Positions 6,566-15,673 of a stretch of 64,000 nt of DNA are shown here, piece after piece; position 1 is the stretch's first letter, and each line of letters begins with the position of its first letter. Source of the DNA: Myxococcales bacterium (GTDB taxonomy: Bacteria; Myxococcota_C; UBA6777); contig JACKEL010000002.1 of the NCBI GenBank assembly GCA_020632975.1, positions 310,001 through 374,000 of the forward strand, read 5' to 3'. Made by a program: the position numbers and the translations under genes. The notes under the pieces are model-generated. The model did no database searches, was not told the origin of the DNA, and saw nothing but the letters and a program-made list of their open reading frames with translations.

Positions 6566-9250
6566 ATGCGAGATCCAAAGAAGTATTCTCCCGAAACAGA
6601 CAGTACACAAGGCACCCAAACCAGTCCTGCAGAGACGCCCCCTGCTCAGGTTGAGGAAGCCGATGTTGCTGCGGGAAGTGCTGAAGTTCATGCGAATGCA
6701 GACGACAATGCTTTTGCCCCTCCTGCGGAGGCGGCAGAAGATCAAGCGGATACTCTGATCGAAGAGCCCGCTGGTGTCGATGCTTCTGACTATGATGGTA
6801 GCAAGATCCGCGTTCTCGAAGGTCTTGATGCGGTGCGTAAACGCCCTGGGATGTACATTGGGGACACCACTGCGCGCGGCCTTCACCACATGGTGTATGA
6901 GGTGGTGGACAACAGTATCGATGAAGCGATGGCTGGATTCTGTACGCACGTCGATATCGTGATCCATGAAGACAACTCGGTTACTGTTGAAGACGATGGT
7001 CGCGGTATCCCCGTTGACATCCATCCCACCGAAGGAAAACCTACCCTCGAAGTCGTCTTGACCAAACTCCACGCTGGTGGAAAGTTCGATAACGACGCAT
7101 ACAAGGTGTCTGGTGGACTTCACGGTGTCGGTATCTCCGTTGTGAACGCCCTTTCTGAAGAACTCGTTGTCGAAGTTTTCCGCGATGGCAAGATCCACAA
7201 ACAAGTGTTCCGTCGGGGTGCTCCCCAAGGGGAGATGCAGATCCTCGGAAAAACCAAACGCCGTGGAACCAAGATCCATTTTCGACCTGATGGACAGATC
7301 TTCGAAAACCTCGAATACTCCTTCGATACGCTCTCCAACCGTATGCGAGAGCTTTCCTTCCTTAACCGTGGTATCCGCATCAATATGCGCGATGAACGAA
7401 GCGGCGAAGAGAAAGAGTTCTACTTTGAAGGCGGTATCCGCTCGTTTATCGAGCACTTGAATCGCAACAAAACGCCTCTCCACCCCGAAGTGATCTACTT
7501 CGAAGGAAAGCGCGATGGCGTCGAACTTGAAGTCGCGATGCAATACAACGATGGCTTCAACGAAAACATCCATACCTTCGCCAACAACATCAACACCATC
7601 GAAGGTGGTACACACCTCTTTGGTTTCCGCGCTGCACTGACCCGAACACTCAATGCTTACGCCGCGCAAGAAGAACTCTTGCCCAAAAAGCAAGCGAACC
7701 TCTCGGGTGAAGACGTTCGTGAAGGTCTCGTCGCCGTCATCAGCGTGAAACTGCCCCAACCTCAGTTTGAAGGGCAGACCAAAACCAAACTTGGAAACAG
7801 TGAGATCCGCGGTCTTGTTGAGCAGATCGCAAACGAATCCCTCGCCCGCTATCTCGAAGAAAATCCAAAAGAAGGCCGCGTGATCATCCAAAAAGGTGTG
7901 ACCGCAGCCAAAGCACGCGAAGCCGCCAAGCGCGCTCGCGAACTTGTCCAACGTAAGGGCGCTTTGGAGATCGGATCTCTCCCAGGTAAGCTCGCAGACT
8001 GCCAAGAAAAAGACCCCGCTCTCTGTGAACTCTACATCGTGGAAGGGGACTCCGCGGGTGGTTCGGCCAAGATGGGCCGCGACCGCAAAACCCAAGCTGT
8101 CCTCCCCTTGCGTGGAAAGATCCTAAACGTCGAGAAAGCCAGCGATGAAAAGATGCTTTCTTCCCAAGAGATCGTTACGTTGATCACCGCGATGGGGACT
8201 GGTATCGGGAAGGAACTCTTCGATATCAGTAAGTTGCGATACCACAAAGTCATCATCATGACGGATGCGGACGTCGACGGTAGTCACATTCGTACCCTTT
8301 TGCTGACCTTCTATTTCCGACACATGCCCGACTTGATCAAACGTGGTCACCTCTACATCGCTCAACCTCCCCTTTACAAAGTGAAAAAAGGGAAGCGCTC
8401 TTTGTACTGCAAAGATGACAAAGCACTCGAAGAGTTCTTGTTTGAGCTTGGCTGCGAAGGTGTTTCGTTGCGCGTCGAGGGTGAAGGCGAAGAAGAGACC
8501 TTTGTTGGCGAGTCCTTGATGAAACTCATCCAAAGCATCCGCCGCTATCAAAAACTGTTGCCTATGGTGCATCACGTCGATCAACGCGGACTCTCCGCTT
8601 TGGTTCTCGAAAAACCCACCCTTCCTGATTCTGCTCCTGGTTCCGAAAAAGCTGCATTCGGCGGATGGGTCGAGCTTTTGCGACGTCACGATATGATCGA
8701 AGAACTTATCCAAAAAACAACCGCTCGTTTCCAACGACAGTTCCCTGGTGAGTCGATCAATATCGAGTTTGAAGAAGATTCTACCGTCCCCAGCGAAGAT
8801 GGTTCCATGACTTATAAGATCTCCGTCACCACCTTCGTCAACGGTATCGAACAACTCTTCGAACTGACTGCGGGTATCGCTCGACGACCTGAGTTCCAAC
8901 AACTTGAACGCGAAGCCCGCACCTTGCGCAAACTTGGTCACGCTCCCTTCAAGCTCCTTGTCAAAAATGACGAAGAAGATGTCCTAAGCGTCGAAGGCAT
9001 CGGCGATCGACTCCTCGAACTTGGACAAAAAGGCTGCGATATCCAACGCTACAAAGGTCTTGGTGAGATGAACCCCGAGCAACTTTGGGAAACCACCATG
9101 GATCAAGGAAATCGTACCCTGCTCCAAGTCAACCTCAATGAGTTCGACAAAGCAGACGATATCTTCACCATCTTGATGGGCGATCAAGTCGAACCCCGCA
9201 AGCAATTCATCGAAGAAAACGCCCTCCGCGTCCGCAACCTCGACGTCTAA
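6566..9250 (+). CDS. gyrB: DNA gyrase subunit B with acidic N-terminal extension
   Basis: ATPase subunit of gyrase, which introduces negative supercoils together with GyrA. The 894-residue protein begins with about 72 extra Ala/Glu/Asp/Pro-rich residues not found in typical GyrB. The GHKL ATPase domain follows, with VLEGLDAVRKRPGMYIG, VYEVVDNSIDEAMAG, DDGRGIPVD and GGLHGVGISVVNALS. The TOPRIM domain has EGDSAGGSA and the metal-binding DADVDGSHIRTLL. The long insert between TOPRIM and the C-terminal QRYKGLGEMNPEQLWETTM is of the Gram-negative type. AGGAAA lies about eight bases before the ATG. Without the extension the protein would be close to the E. coli length. gyrA, recF, dnaN and dnaA are not adjacent. 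GyrB rather than ParE is favoured by the insert and by QAVLPLRGKILNVEKA, though ParE cannot be excluded without a tree. Confidence 0.95.
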   Translation: MRDPKKYSPETDSTQGTQTSPAETPPAQVEEADVAAGSAEVHANADDNAFAPPAEAAEDQADTLIEEPAGVDASDYDGSKIRVLEGLDAVRKRPGMYIGDTTARGLHHMVYEVVDNSIDEAMAGFCTHVDIVIHEDNSVTVEDDGRGIPVDIHPTEGKPTLEVVLTKLHAGGKFDNDAYKVSGGLHGVGISVVNALSEELVVEVFRDGKIHKQVFRRGAPQGEMQILGKTKRRGTKIHFRPDGQIFENLEYSFDTLSNRMRELSFLNRGIRINMRDERSGEEKEFYFEGGIRSFIEHLNRNKTPLHPEVIYFEGKRDGVELEVAMQYNDGFNENIHTFANNINTIEGGTHLFGFRAALTRTLNAYAAQEELLPKKQANLSGEDVREGLVAVISVKLPQPQFEGQTKTKLGNSEIRGLVEQIANESLARYLEENPKEGRVIIQKGVTAAKAREAAKRARELVQRKGALEIGSLPGKLADCQEKDPALCELYIVEGDSAGGSAKMGRDRKTQAVLPLRGKILNVEKASDEKMLSSQEIVTLITAMGTGIGKELFDISKLRYHKVIIMTDADVDGSHIRTLLLTFYFRHMPDLIKRGHLYIAQPPLYKVKKGKRSLYCKDDKALEEFLFELGCEGVSLRVEGEGEEETFVGESLMKLIQSIRRYQKLLPMVHHVDQRGLSALVLEKPTLPDSAPGSEKAAFGGWVELLRRHDMIEELIQKTTARFQRQFPGESINIEFEEDSTVPSEDGSMTYKISVTTFVNGIEQLFELTAGIARRPEFQQLEREARTLRKLGHAPFKLLVKNDEEDVLSVEGIGDRLLELGQKGCDIQRYKGLGEMNPEQLWETTMDQGNRTLLQVNLNEFDKADDIFTILMGDQVEPRKQFIEENALRVRNLDV

Positions 9251-9256
9251 TAGCCT

Positions 9257-9413
9257 CGGATATCGGGCGTCCACGAAAAAACACCCCGGATATAGGGATA
9301 TATCTACGATTGGCCTACGCACTTGGGGGGATCGGGCGTCCACGGAGGGACGCCCCGGATATAGATCTACCTACAATTGGCCTACGCACTTGGGCGTCCG
9401 CGGAGGGACGCCC
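9257..9413. repeat. Three REP-like hairpin copies between gyrB and htpG
   Basis: Three related units begin at 9265, 9334 and 9392. The second has stem arms GGGCGTCC and GGACGCCC around the loop ACGGAG. The third has the same arms around GCGGAG. The first is decayed on its right arm. Units one and two also share a tail with CCCCGGATATAG and TTGGCCTACGCACTTGGG, giving an imperfect repeat of about 69 bp. Lying between convergent genes, they could end or protect both transcripts. They match the hairpins at 37.7-38.3 kb in loop and architecture. Confidence 0.85.
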
Positions 9414-9464
9414 GTGATATAGGGATGGGATGAAACAGGCCTACGCAGTCGAGGGGATGGGGGA

Positions 9465-11423
9465 TTAGGCAGTGAGGGAGCGTTCGAGCATGTTGGCGAC
9501 GAGTTGGTTGAAGCGGTGGGGATCGTGGAGGGCGGAGCCTTCGGCCAAGAGAGCGTAACCCAAGAGAACTTCGGCATATTCACCCACGCTATCATCTTCT
9601 GAATTGGCTTGGAATCGTTTTTCCAGTTGTTGGAAGATGGAGTGTTGGGGGTTGAGTTCCATGACGCGTTTTTGTTTGGGGAGTTTGGCGCCTTGGCTTT
9701 GATTGAGCAAACGCTCGAAGTGTGCGCTGTAATCTTGTTCGTTGCCCACCAAGCAGACAGGTGAGTCGGTCAAACGGCTCGATAGTCGGACTTCTTTGAC
9801 ATAGTCAGACAGTTTTTCTTGGATCTTTTCGAGCAGAGGCGCGACTTCTTTTTGCTTTTCTTTGCGTTCTTTCTCGGCTTTTTCTTTTTCTTCTTCAGTG
9901 CCAAGATCGATCTCGCCCTTGCCTACGGATTTGAGCTTCTTCTCTTTGTACTCTTCGAGATGTTGAAGCATGATCTCGTCGATGGCATCGGTAAGATAGA
10001 GGACTTCGACTTCTTTGGCTTTGAACGCTTCGAGGTGTGGGGACTTTTCGACGACTTCGCGGCTTTCACCTGTGAGGTAGTAGATCGCCTCTTGTCCTTC
10101 TTTCATGCGCTCGATGTACTCGCGCAAAGAGACGAGTTTTTCGGGATCTGCTGAGGATTGGAACAACAACAAATCAGCGATGCGCTCGCGGTTATCGAAG
10201 TCTTCAGCGATGCCCTCTTTCAATGCGCGTCCACAAGCTTTCCAGAACTTGAGGTAATCCGCGTTGTCTTCGGCCTCTTTCATCTCTTTGAGCTTGTCGA
10301 GGAGCTTGCGAGAGAGGTACTTGCGGATCTGCGGGATGTGGCGGTCTTGTTGGAGAAGTTCGCGGGAGACGTTGAGTGGGAGATCTGAAGAGTCCACCAC
10401 GCCGCGCACAAAACGCAGGTAGCTTGGGAGAAGTTCTTCGCAGCGATCCATGATCAAGACGCGGCGGACGTAGAGTTGGAGTCCGCGTTCAGCGCCATAG
10501 TAGTACAGATCATGCGGTGGTTCGGAGGGAAGGAACAACAACGCTTGGTATTCGAGCATCCCTTCGACTTTGAGAAGGAGATGGGTCAAAGGGGGGCGCC
10601 AGTCGTGTGCGACGTGCTTGTAAAAATCGCTAAGTTCTTCTTCTTTGAGATCGGACTCTTGGCGGGTCCAAAGAGGTTTCATCGAGTTGAGGGTGAGATC
10701 TTCGATGACGTGTTCGACTTGGCCTTCGATCTCGTTGCCTTCTTCGTCGAGTTTGGGTTCTTCGCGTTCTTCTCTTGTGCGGATGGGGAAGTTCACAAAG
10801 TCCGAGTAACGCTTGACGATTCGTTTGAGTTGCCAGAGTTCTGTATAGTCATCCAGCTTGTTTTCGGGGTCAGCGTCTTTCAGGTGGAGGGTGATGCTTG
10901 TGCCGTGGGTTCCACGCGCAGCGTCGGAAAGCTCGTAGGTTCCGTCGCCTGTGGAGGTCCATCGTGTGGCGCCCTCTTCTCCTGCGCGGCGTGTCACGAG
11001 GGAGACTTTGTCTGCGACCATGAAGCTTGAGTAAAAGCCCACACCAAACTGGCCGATCAAAGATGCGCTCATCTCTTGATTTTCGCTGGCTTTGAGTTTG
11101 GTGATCAATTCTTTGGTGCCTGAGTGGGCGATGGTTCCGATGTTTTTGATCACTTCTTCTTTGCTCATCCCGATCCCGTTGTCGTGGATGGTCAAAGTGC
11201 GTGCTTCTTTATCGAGTTCAAGGCGGATTTCTAGGGCTTCTCCGTCTTTTTTCAGCTCAGGGTGGGTGAGGTATTCAAAGCGAAGTTTATCGAGAGCATC
11301 CGAAGCGTTGGAGATCAACTCGCGTAAGAAGATCTCTTTGTTTGTGTACAACGAGTGGATCATCAGGTGCAGAAGCTGTTGGGTTTCGGCTTGAAAGGAA
11401 TGCGTTTCTACGTGTTGGGTCAT
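9465..11423 (-). CDS. htpG: Molecular chaperone HtpG (Hsp90)
   Basis: ATP-dependent chaperone that remodels client proteins in the cytosol. The 652-residue protein has the GHKL ATP-binding domain at its N-terminus, with NKEIFLRELISNASDAL, DNGIGMSKEEV, the lid segment IAHSGTKE and GQFGVGFYSSFMV. The middle domain includes VRRVLIMDRCEELLPSYL, SSDLPLNVSRELLQ and DKLKEM. An acidic/Lys-rich insert (EEEKEKAEKERKEKQKE) precedes the dimerisation domain. I chose the ATG at 11423 (MTQHVETHSF) because AAGGAG sits about ten bases upstream; the longer frame adds residues unlike the family. It is slightly longer than E. coli HtpG because of the charged insert. Its leader contains a small hairpin at 11458-11479; I saw no CIRCE element. 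Confidence 0.96.
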   Translation of the reverse strand: MTQHVETHSFQAETQQLLHLMIHSLYTNKEIFLRELISNASDALDKLRFEYLTHPELKKDGEALEIRLELDKEARTLTIHDNGIGMSKEEVIKNIGTIAHSGTKELITKLKASENQEMSASLIGQFGVGFYSSFMVADKVSLVTRRAGEEGATRWTSTGDGTYELSDAARGTHGTSITLHLKDADPENKLDDYTELWQLKRIVKRYSDFVNFPIRTREEREEPKLDEEGNEIEGQVEHVIEDLTLNSMKPLWTRQESDLKEEELSDFYKHVAHDWRPPLTHLLLKVEGMLEYQALLFLPSEPPHDLYYYGAERGLQLYVRRVLIMDRCEELLPSYLRFVRGVVDSSDLPLNVSRELLQQDRHIPQIRKYLSRKLLDKLKEMKEAEDNADYLKFWKACGRALKEGIAEDFDNRERIADLLLFQSSADPEKLVSLREYIERMKEGQEAIYYLTGESREVVEKSPHLEAFKAKEVEVLYLTDAIDEIMLQHLEEYKEKKLKSVGKGEIDLGTEEEKEKAEKERKEKQKEVAPLLEKIQEKLSDYVKEVRLSSRLTDSPVCLVGNEQDYSAHFERLLNQSQGAKLPKQKRVMELNPQHSIFQQLEKRFQANSEDDSVGEYAEVLLGYALLAEGSALHDPHRFNQLVANMLERSLTA

Positions 11424-11728
11424 TCTCTTTAGTCTCCTTTCCAATGGTCTAATACATAGAGCCTTCGGGGGTTGGCTCTTGAGCGTCAAACGAAAAACGG
11501 GGGGAATGTAATACCGTTCGCGCGATTGACAAGCAAAAGTCTCTTTGGAGGTTTCAGTGTTTGAGGGAAGGTGCGAGGAGGCGGGATGAGATTGGGTCTT
11601 TGGTGCGTTTCACAAAGGCGCGGTGGGGCGCAGAGGAGAGCTTGTCTTGTTTGGTGTGCCTTTTGGTGTTAATCTCGCCGCTTCTTCAAAGGGGGCGAGA
11701 ATCAAAAAGAGAAAGGAATTAGATACTT
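11424..11728. other. Divergent control region between htpG and the AsmA-like gene
   Basis: This 305-nt gap has no gene. A hairpin with arms AGAGCC and GGCTCT (11458-11479) falls in the htpG leader, and another with arms TCTCGCC and GGCGAGA (11673-11700) falls just before the ribosome site of the AsmA-like gene. TTGACA occurs at 11526, but no matching -10 box follows on the plus strand, so no promoter is called. Confidence 0.5.
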
Positions 11729-14700
11729 ATGCTAAAAAAACTGTTTCGCATTGGGCTTGTCCTGTTCGCGATATTCGTTGTCGCGGTGGTTGGTTTGGTG
11801 ATCGCAGTGCGTGTGATGTACCCACCTGCCAAAGTACGGGCGTTGGTCGAAGCGCAAGTGAGCAAAGCATTGAAACGCGATGTTCAGTTGAAAGGCGCAT
11901 CTTTGACTGTCTTCCCAGTCTTTGGGGTACAAGTCGAAGGACTTCGCATTAGCAACACATCGAGAAGTAGCACCATCGAAGCACCCACAACGATGTGGAA
12001 GTTTCTTGCGAGTCAAAATCTGAAGAAGCCATTCGTTCAGGTTGTGCTGAATGGAAAAGCCCTTGAGGACGTCGTTACAGAAGATCGGCCTTTGAAAAAA
12101 GGTGATGTTTTGAAGATCGAGCGTACGGGGTTCCGCAACAAGGAAGCGCTGTTTAGCTTGGGCAAGTTGTCGATCGCGGTGAAGGTGATGCCTTTGTTGA
12201 GCCGCAAGGTCGAGATTAAGAAGATCGTGCTTGATCGTCTCCAAGTGCTTGTCGAAGTGGACCCACGCGGCTCCTTTAACTTCGATGACCTTTCAGCGCC
12301 TGCCGACCCCAACAAAAAACCTGAGAAGCCCAAGAAAAAAGCAGACGCTCCCAAGAAAGCAGAAGCGCCATCCCAGCCGATTAGCCTGCGTTTGGATGCT
12401 TTTGAGATCAAAGATTCGACCATCGTGTATCACAACCGCAAGACCCAACAAGAGGTGATCCTTGAGGATATCAACCAAACCTTGTCGGCATCTTTCGATA
12501 CCACGATGACCAATGTCGTAAGCAAGGGCCTTTTCGAGATCAAGCGTATCGCTTTGCGCGGTCGTGGCTTGCCCGTACGCAAGTCGGGTCTTTATTTCTC
12601 GATGAAGCATGACGTCAAAGTCGCGATGAAGGCGGGCAATCTGGACATCAAGCAGTTTACTGTGGGCTTCCAAAAGACTTACATCACGATCGCAGGAAGC
12701 GTGAATGGATATGACAAAAAAGTCCGTCACCTCAACCTTTCGATCAAAACCAACAAGATCCAATTGCAAGATCTTTTCAAAGAAGTTCCCCCCGCGATGT
12801 TCCCGCAGGCCCGCAAGATGAGCGTTAAAGGTGGCGCGCAACTCGCTGTGACCATCAAAGGCAAGATCGACGCAAAGAATCCCTCTGCGCTTCCTTCGGT
12901 CAATGGGCTGTTTCAGATCATGGATGGTCGCTTCAAATATGCTGATCTTCCAAAGGCGATCAACCAACTCAACGCAGATATCCGCTTTACTGAAGACTCT
13001 TTGGATATGAAGAAGTTTGCGTTCAACTTGGGCACCAACCCTGTGTCGTTGATGGCGAAAGTCAATCACTTCAAAAAGCCCGTTGTGGATGTCGCGTTGA
13101 AAGCGGATGTGGATCTTGGCAGCTTGAAAGACGCTGTGAAACTTCCAAAAGGCGTCTCTGTTCAAGGAAAGATCAAAGCGGATGTGACGGCAAAAGGGAA
13201 AGTGGAACCCAAAAATCCCGAAGCCATCGACGTAAAAGGCCAAGTGGCTTTTGTCCAAATCGTGGCAACCACGCCCGCAGTGAAGAAACCTGTGCAGGTG
13301 AATGGGACCTTCAAGTTTAGCAACCAAGAGATCAGCCTCGAAGAGTTGACTTCCAAGATCGGTAAGTCGTCTTTCACGATGGATATGAAGATCCGCGACT
13401 ACTTGAGCCTCGCGCTTCCCAAAAAGGTTCGCGAAAAGACCACGGCCGTGACGTACAGCATGAATGCGCCTTTGCTCGATCTCAACGAGATGTTGGGCCA
13501 GTCCAAAGGCACCAGTAAGCCTGGTCCTGCTCCCAAAAAAGCCAAAGCATCGGCTTCTTCGTCGTCTTCGAGTAGCACGGGTGATGAGCCCATCAACATC
13601 CCCAAACTTCCCAATGTGACATTTGACGGGAAGATCCGCGTTGCGAAACTCATCTACAAGACTCTTCCTATCGAAGACGGGAAGATCGACCTGTCCTATC
13701 GCCAAGGGAAGGTCAAGTTTGTGTTGAAGGCGGGTTTGTTCGAGGGACGCATCATCGAAGATCTCGATCTCGACATCTCCAATCCCAAGCGTATCCGCAT
13801 GAACAACCGCTTTGATTGTGTGAAAGTCGAAGCCAACGACTTTATCTCCAACTTTAACGATATCCCCAACAATGACGGTGGGTTGTTCTCACGGCTCAAG
13901 AGCATGGACAACAAGGTGTATGGAAAGATGGACCTTGTGAGCAAACTCAAGAGCCACGGGATCACCAGCAACCAGTTGAAAAACAACCTTTCGGGTAGCA
14001 TCATCGCCAAGCTTTACAAGGGCCATATCAAAAATGCGAGCATCCTCGAAGATATGACCACTTCTGTTCCCAAACTTGTGCGCAAGTTCTTGCCGAAGCT
14101 TTCGGATATCAAGACGCGCAAAGTGATCCAAACGAAGATGACTGTCAAAGACGGAAAAGTCCATGTAACCGACCTTTCCATCCCCACGCGACAATTCTCT
14201 TTGGCGGGTTATGGCACGATCAGCTTGGGTGGTGGCGTCAATATGAAGATGGACATCGCTTTGAGCAAAGCGATCTCACGCAAGATCCTGTACCAACAAA
14301 AGCGTCTCCAACGTGCCGCTGGTGGCTTTGCGAAGAAGATCGCTGGTGGTGCTTTGGCGGGTTATGCTGACAAGTTGACAGGCAAACTTCAGTTGATCCC
14401 CAGCAACAAAAAAGGCCAGATCGTCCCTATCGTTGGGGCGCTTGGCCTGGCAAGCAAACTTGCTTATAAGTTTATGGGCTTCCAAGGTGGACCCACCGCA
14501 GATAGCGGAAGTGGCGGTCCTGCGGGCGACATCGGCAAGCAAGCCAAGAAGATGGTGACGGAGCAAATCGACAAAGCCAAAAAGATGGCGATGCAAAAAG
14601 CCGAAGAAGCCAAAAAAATGGCGATGAAAAAGGCTGAAGAAGCCAAAAAGATGGCGATGAAAAAAGCCGACGAGTTGAAAAAGCAAGCCATGAAAAATGC

Positions 14701-14833
14701 TGATGCTGCGCGTAAAAAAGCAGAACAACAAGCGCGTGATGCTACCAAACGCGCGCAGCAGCAAGCCGCGAAGAAGAAAAAAGAAGTCGAAGATCAAGCG
14801 AAAAAAGCCCTTCAAGACAAGCTCAAGTGGTGA
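11729..14833 (+). CDS. Large AsmA-family envelope protein
   Basis: A 1034-residue protein with one N-terminal membrane anchor (about residues 8-29) and a long beta-rich periplasmic part of AsmA/TamB-related type. Such proteins are thought to bridge inner and outer membranes and move phospholipids. The first mature segment (YPPAKVRALVEAQVSKALKR, then LKGASLTVFPVFGVQVEGLR) is the standard AsmA N-terminal pattern, and AsmA-like strands recur to about residue 870. Unusual points are a ubiquitin- or TGS-like inserted piece (VQVVLNGKALEDVVTEDRPL, about residues 104-135), Lys/Pro/Ala linkers at about 192-210 and 595-625, and a Lys/Ala/Met-rich C-terminal coiled coil with three 11-residue repeats. 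AAAGGAAT upstream supports the ATG. It appears to be monocistronic. Family membership is fairly sure; cargo is unknown. Confidence 0.85.
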   Translation: MLKKLFRIGLVLFAIFVVAVVGLVIAVRVMYPPAKVRALVEAQVSKALKRDVQLKGASLTVFPVFGVQVEGLRISNTSRSSTIEAPTTMWKFLASQNLKKPFVQVVLNGKALEDVVTEDRPLKKGDVLKIERTGFRNKEALFSLGKLSIAVKVMPLLSRKVEIKKIVLDRLQVLVEVDPRGSFNFDDLSAPADPNKKPEKPKKKADAPKKAEAPSQPISLRLDAFEIKDSTIVYHNRKTQQEVILEDINQTLSASFDTTMTNVVSKGLFEIKRIALRGRGLPVRKSGLYFSMKHDVKVAMKAGNLDIKQFTVGFQKTYITIAGSVNGYDKKVRHLNLSIKTNKIQLQDLFKEVPPAMFPQARKMSVKGGAQLAVTIKGKIDAKNPSALPSVNGLFQIMDGRFKYADLPKAINQLNADIRFTEDSLDMKKFAFNLGTNPVSLMAKVNHFKKPVVDVALKADVDLGSLKDAVKLPKGVSVQGKIKADVTAKGKVEPKNPEAIDVKGQVAFVQIVATTPAVKKPVQVNGTFKFSNQEISLEELTSKIGKSSFTMDMKIRDYLSLALPKKVREKTTAVTYSMNAPLLDLNEMLGQSKGTSKPGPAPKKAKASASSSSSSSTGDEPINIPKLPNVTFDGKIRVAKLIYKTLPIEDGKIDLSYRQGKVKFVLKAGLFEGRIIEDLDLDISNPKRIRMNNRFDCVKVEANDFISNFNDIPNNDGGLFSRLKSMDNKVYGKMDLVSKLKSHGITSNQLKNNLSGSIIAKLYKGHIKNASILEDMTTSVPKLVRKFLPKLSDIKTRKVIQTKMTVKDGKVHVTDLSIPTRQFSLAGYGTISLGGGVNMKMDIALSKAISRKILYQQKRLQRAAGGFAKKIAGGALAGYADKLTGKLQLIPSNKKGQIVPIVGALGLASKLAYKFMGFQGGPTADSGSGGPAGDIGKQAKKMVTEQIDKAKKMAMQKAEEAKKMAMKKAEEAKKMAMKKADELKKQAMKNADAARKKAEQQARDATKRAQQQAAKKKKEVEDQAKKALQDKLKW
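14576..14674 (+). repeat. Three 33-bp tandem repeats inside the AsmA-like gene
   Basis: Units at 14576-14608, 14609-14641 and 14642-14674 each encode a version of AKKMAMKKAEE. They form a heptad-like cationic helix at the C-terminus of the AsmA-like protein. Confidence 0.9.
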
Positions 14834-14883
14834 GCTAGCTTGAAAGGCTTGATGGATGGGGTGGATCGCCGGGGGGCGGGACA

Positions 14884-15243
14884 TTAGTTGCTCAGGGTTC
14901 CCAAGAAGTTATTGATGATTTGGTTGCAGGTGGGGCCCGTATCAATCGAATTTCCTGTGCAGATAGACTCTCTCATGCGGGTTTGACAATCGTTTCGGAC
15001 GATGGACTCGAACTCCCCTTTTTGTTGGGGGGTGAGGTAACGGCATGTCGTTTCAGGGGCCGCTCTGCGCATACACTGGGATAGCTGCTGTTGTTGTGTG
15101 TTGGGGTCTTGGCTTGAACATTGTGAGATACGTTGGCAGTAGGTTTCTAGGAAAGACTCGCATGTTGGGATGAACACTCCACACGCTGATTGGCTTGCGG
15201 CTACAGAGAGAACGACGATTGCGCTAAGGATAAGTTTTTTCAT
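14884..15243 (-). CDS. Small Cys-rich lipoprotein
   Basis: A 119-residue exported protein. MKKLILSAIVVLSVAASQSAC is a short lipoprotein signal with the lipobox QSAC, so Cys21 is the likely lipid-modified residue. The mature part has six further cysteines spread through a polar Gln/Thr-rich chain (for example CESFLETYC, RISQC, CMRRAAPETTC, CTGNS and TCNQI), suggesting disulphides in the periplasm. This resembles the many small Cys-rich lipoproteins of myxobacteria, but I do not recognise a named family. AGAGGTG lies about eight bases before the ATG. It is convergent with the AsmA-like gene, whose stop is 50 nt away. Confidence 0.75.
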   Translation of the reverse strand: MKKLILSAIVVLSVAASQSACGVFIPTCESFLETYCQRISQCSSQDPNTQQQQLSQCMRRAAPETTCRYLTPQQKGEFESIVRNDCQTRMRESICTGNSIDTGPTCNQIINNFLGTLSN

Positions 15244-15673
15244 GATGGCACCTCTTTCTTGGGTTTGTAAGAGCGATTTGGTTTTACGATGAAGGTTGGA
15301 AGACTTCGGAAGATGCGGGACTTTACTTACTCCGCATCTTTCGTTGTCTTCTTTGCTGCGTTCGTTTGGGCTCTATAACAAGAATGGCACCAGCTTTTTT
15401 TTTGAACAAAAAGCGTTTCGATTTCATAGAGTTGATATGAGTGTCTGAAAAGTGTGCAGAGGCGACTGTTTGGTATGTGGACAAGATGCGACGGGGATCT
15501 GTGCTAAGTGTCCAAATTAAGCACATTTGGATGCGCTCTTGCATGGAGTGTGGCCTCGTCCCCATACTTTTGTTGAGAGAAAAAGGAGACTTGGTGGGTC
15601 TTTGGACACGGTTTCTTTGTTCAGACCTACAGAAGAATCCCCCTCCCAAGTCCTCAACTGTGGAGAGTTTTCG
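15244..15673. other. Control region between the lipoprotein and kinase genes
   Basis: No convincing gene lies in these 430 bases. A hairpin has arms AAGATGCGG (15310-15318) and CCGCATCTT (15332-15340) with no T-run on the expected strand. A perfect palindrome has arms TCCAAAT (15511-15517) and ATTTGGA (15525-15531), overlapping a second inverted pair (TGTGCT / AGCACA). The palindrome sits about 145 nt before the kinase start and looks operator-like. An upstream in-frame ATG at 15527 would extend the kinase by 49 residues, but I consider that region non-coding. Confidence 0.45.

Noticed and set aside
6239..8095. Long antisense frame over gyrB
   Set aside because: It is a mirror of the gyrB reading frame, with no ribosome site and no family resemblance.
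11526..11531. TTGACA as a promoter for the AsmA-like gene
   Set aside because: No -10 box at an acceptable distance.
12293..13705. Antisense frame over the AsmA-like gene
   Set aside because: Shadow frame with no ribosome site or domain.
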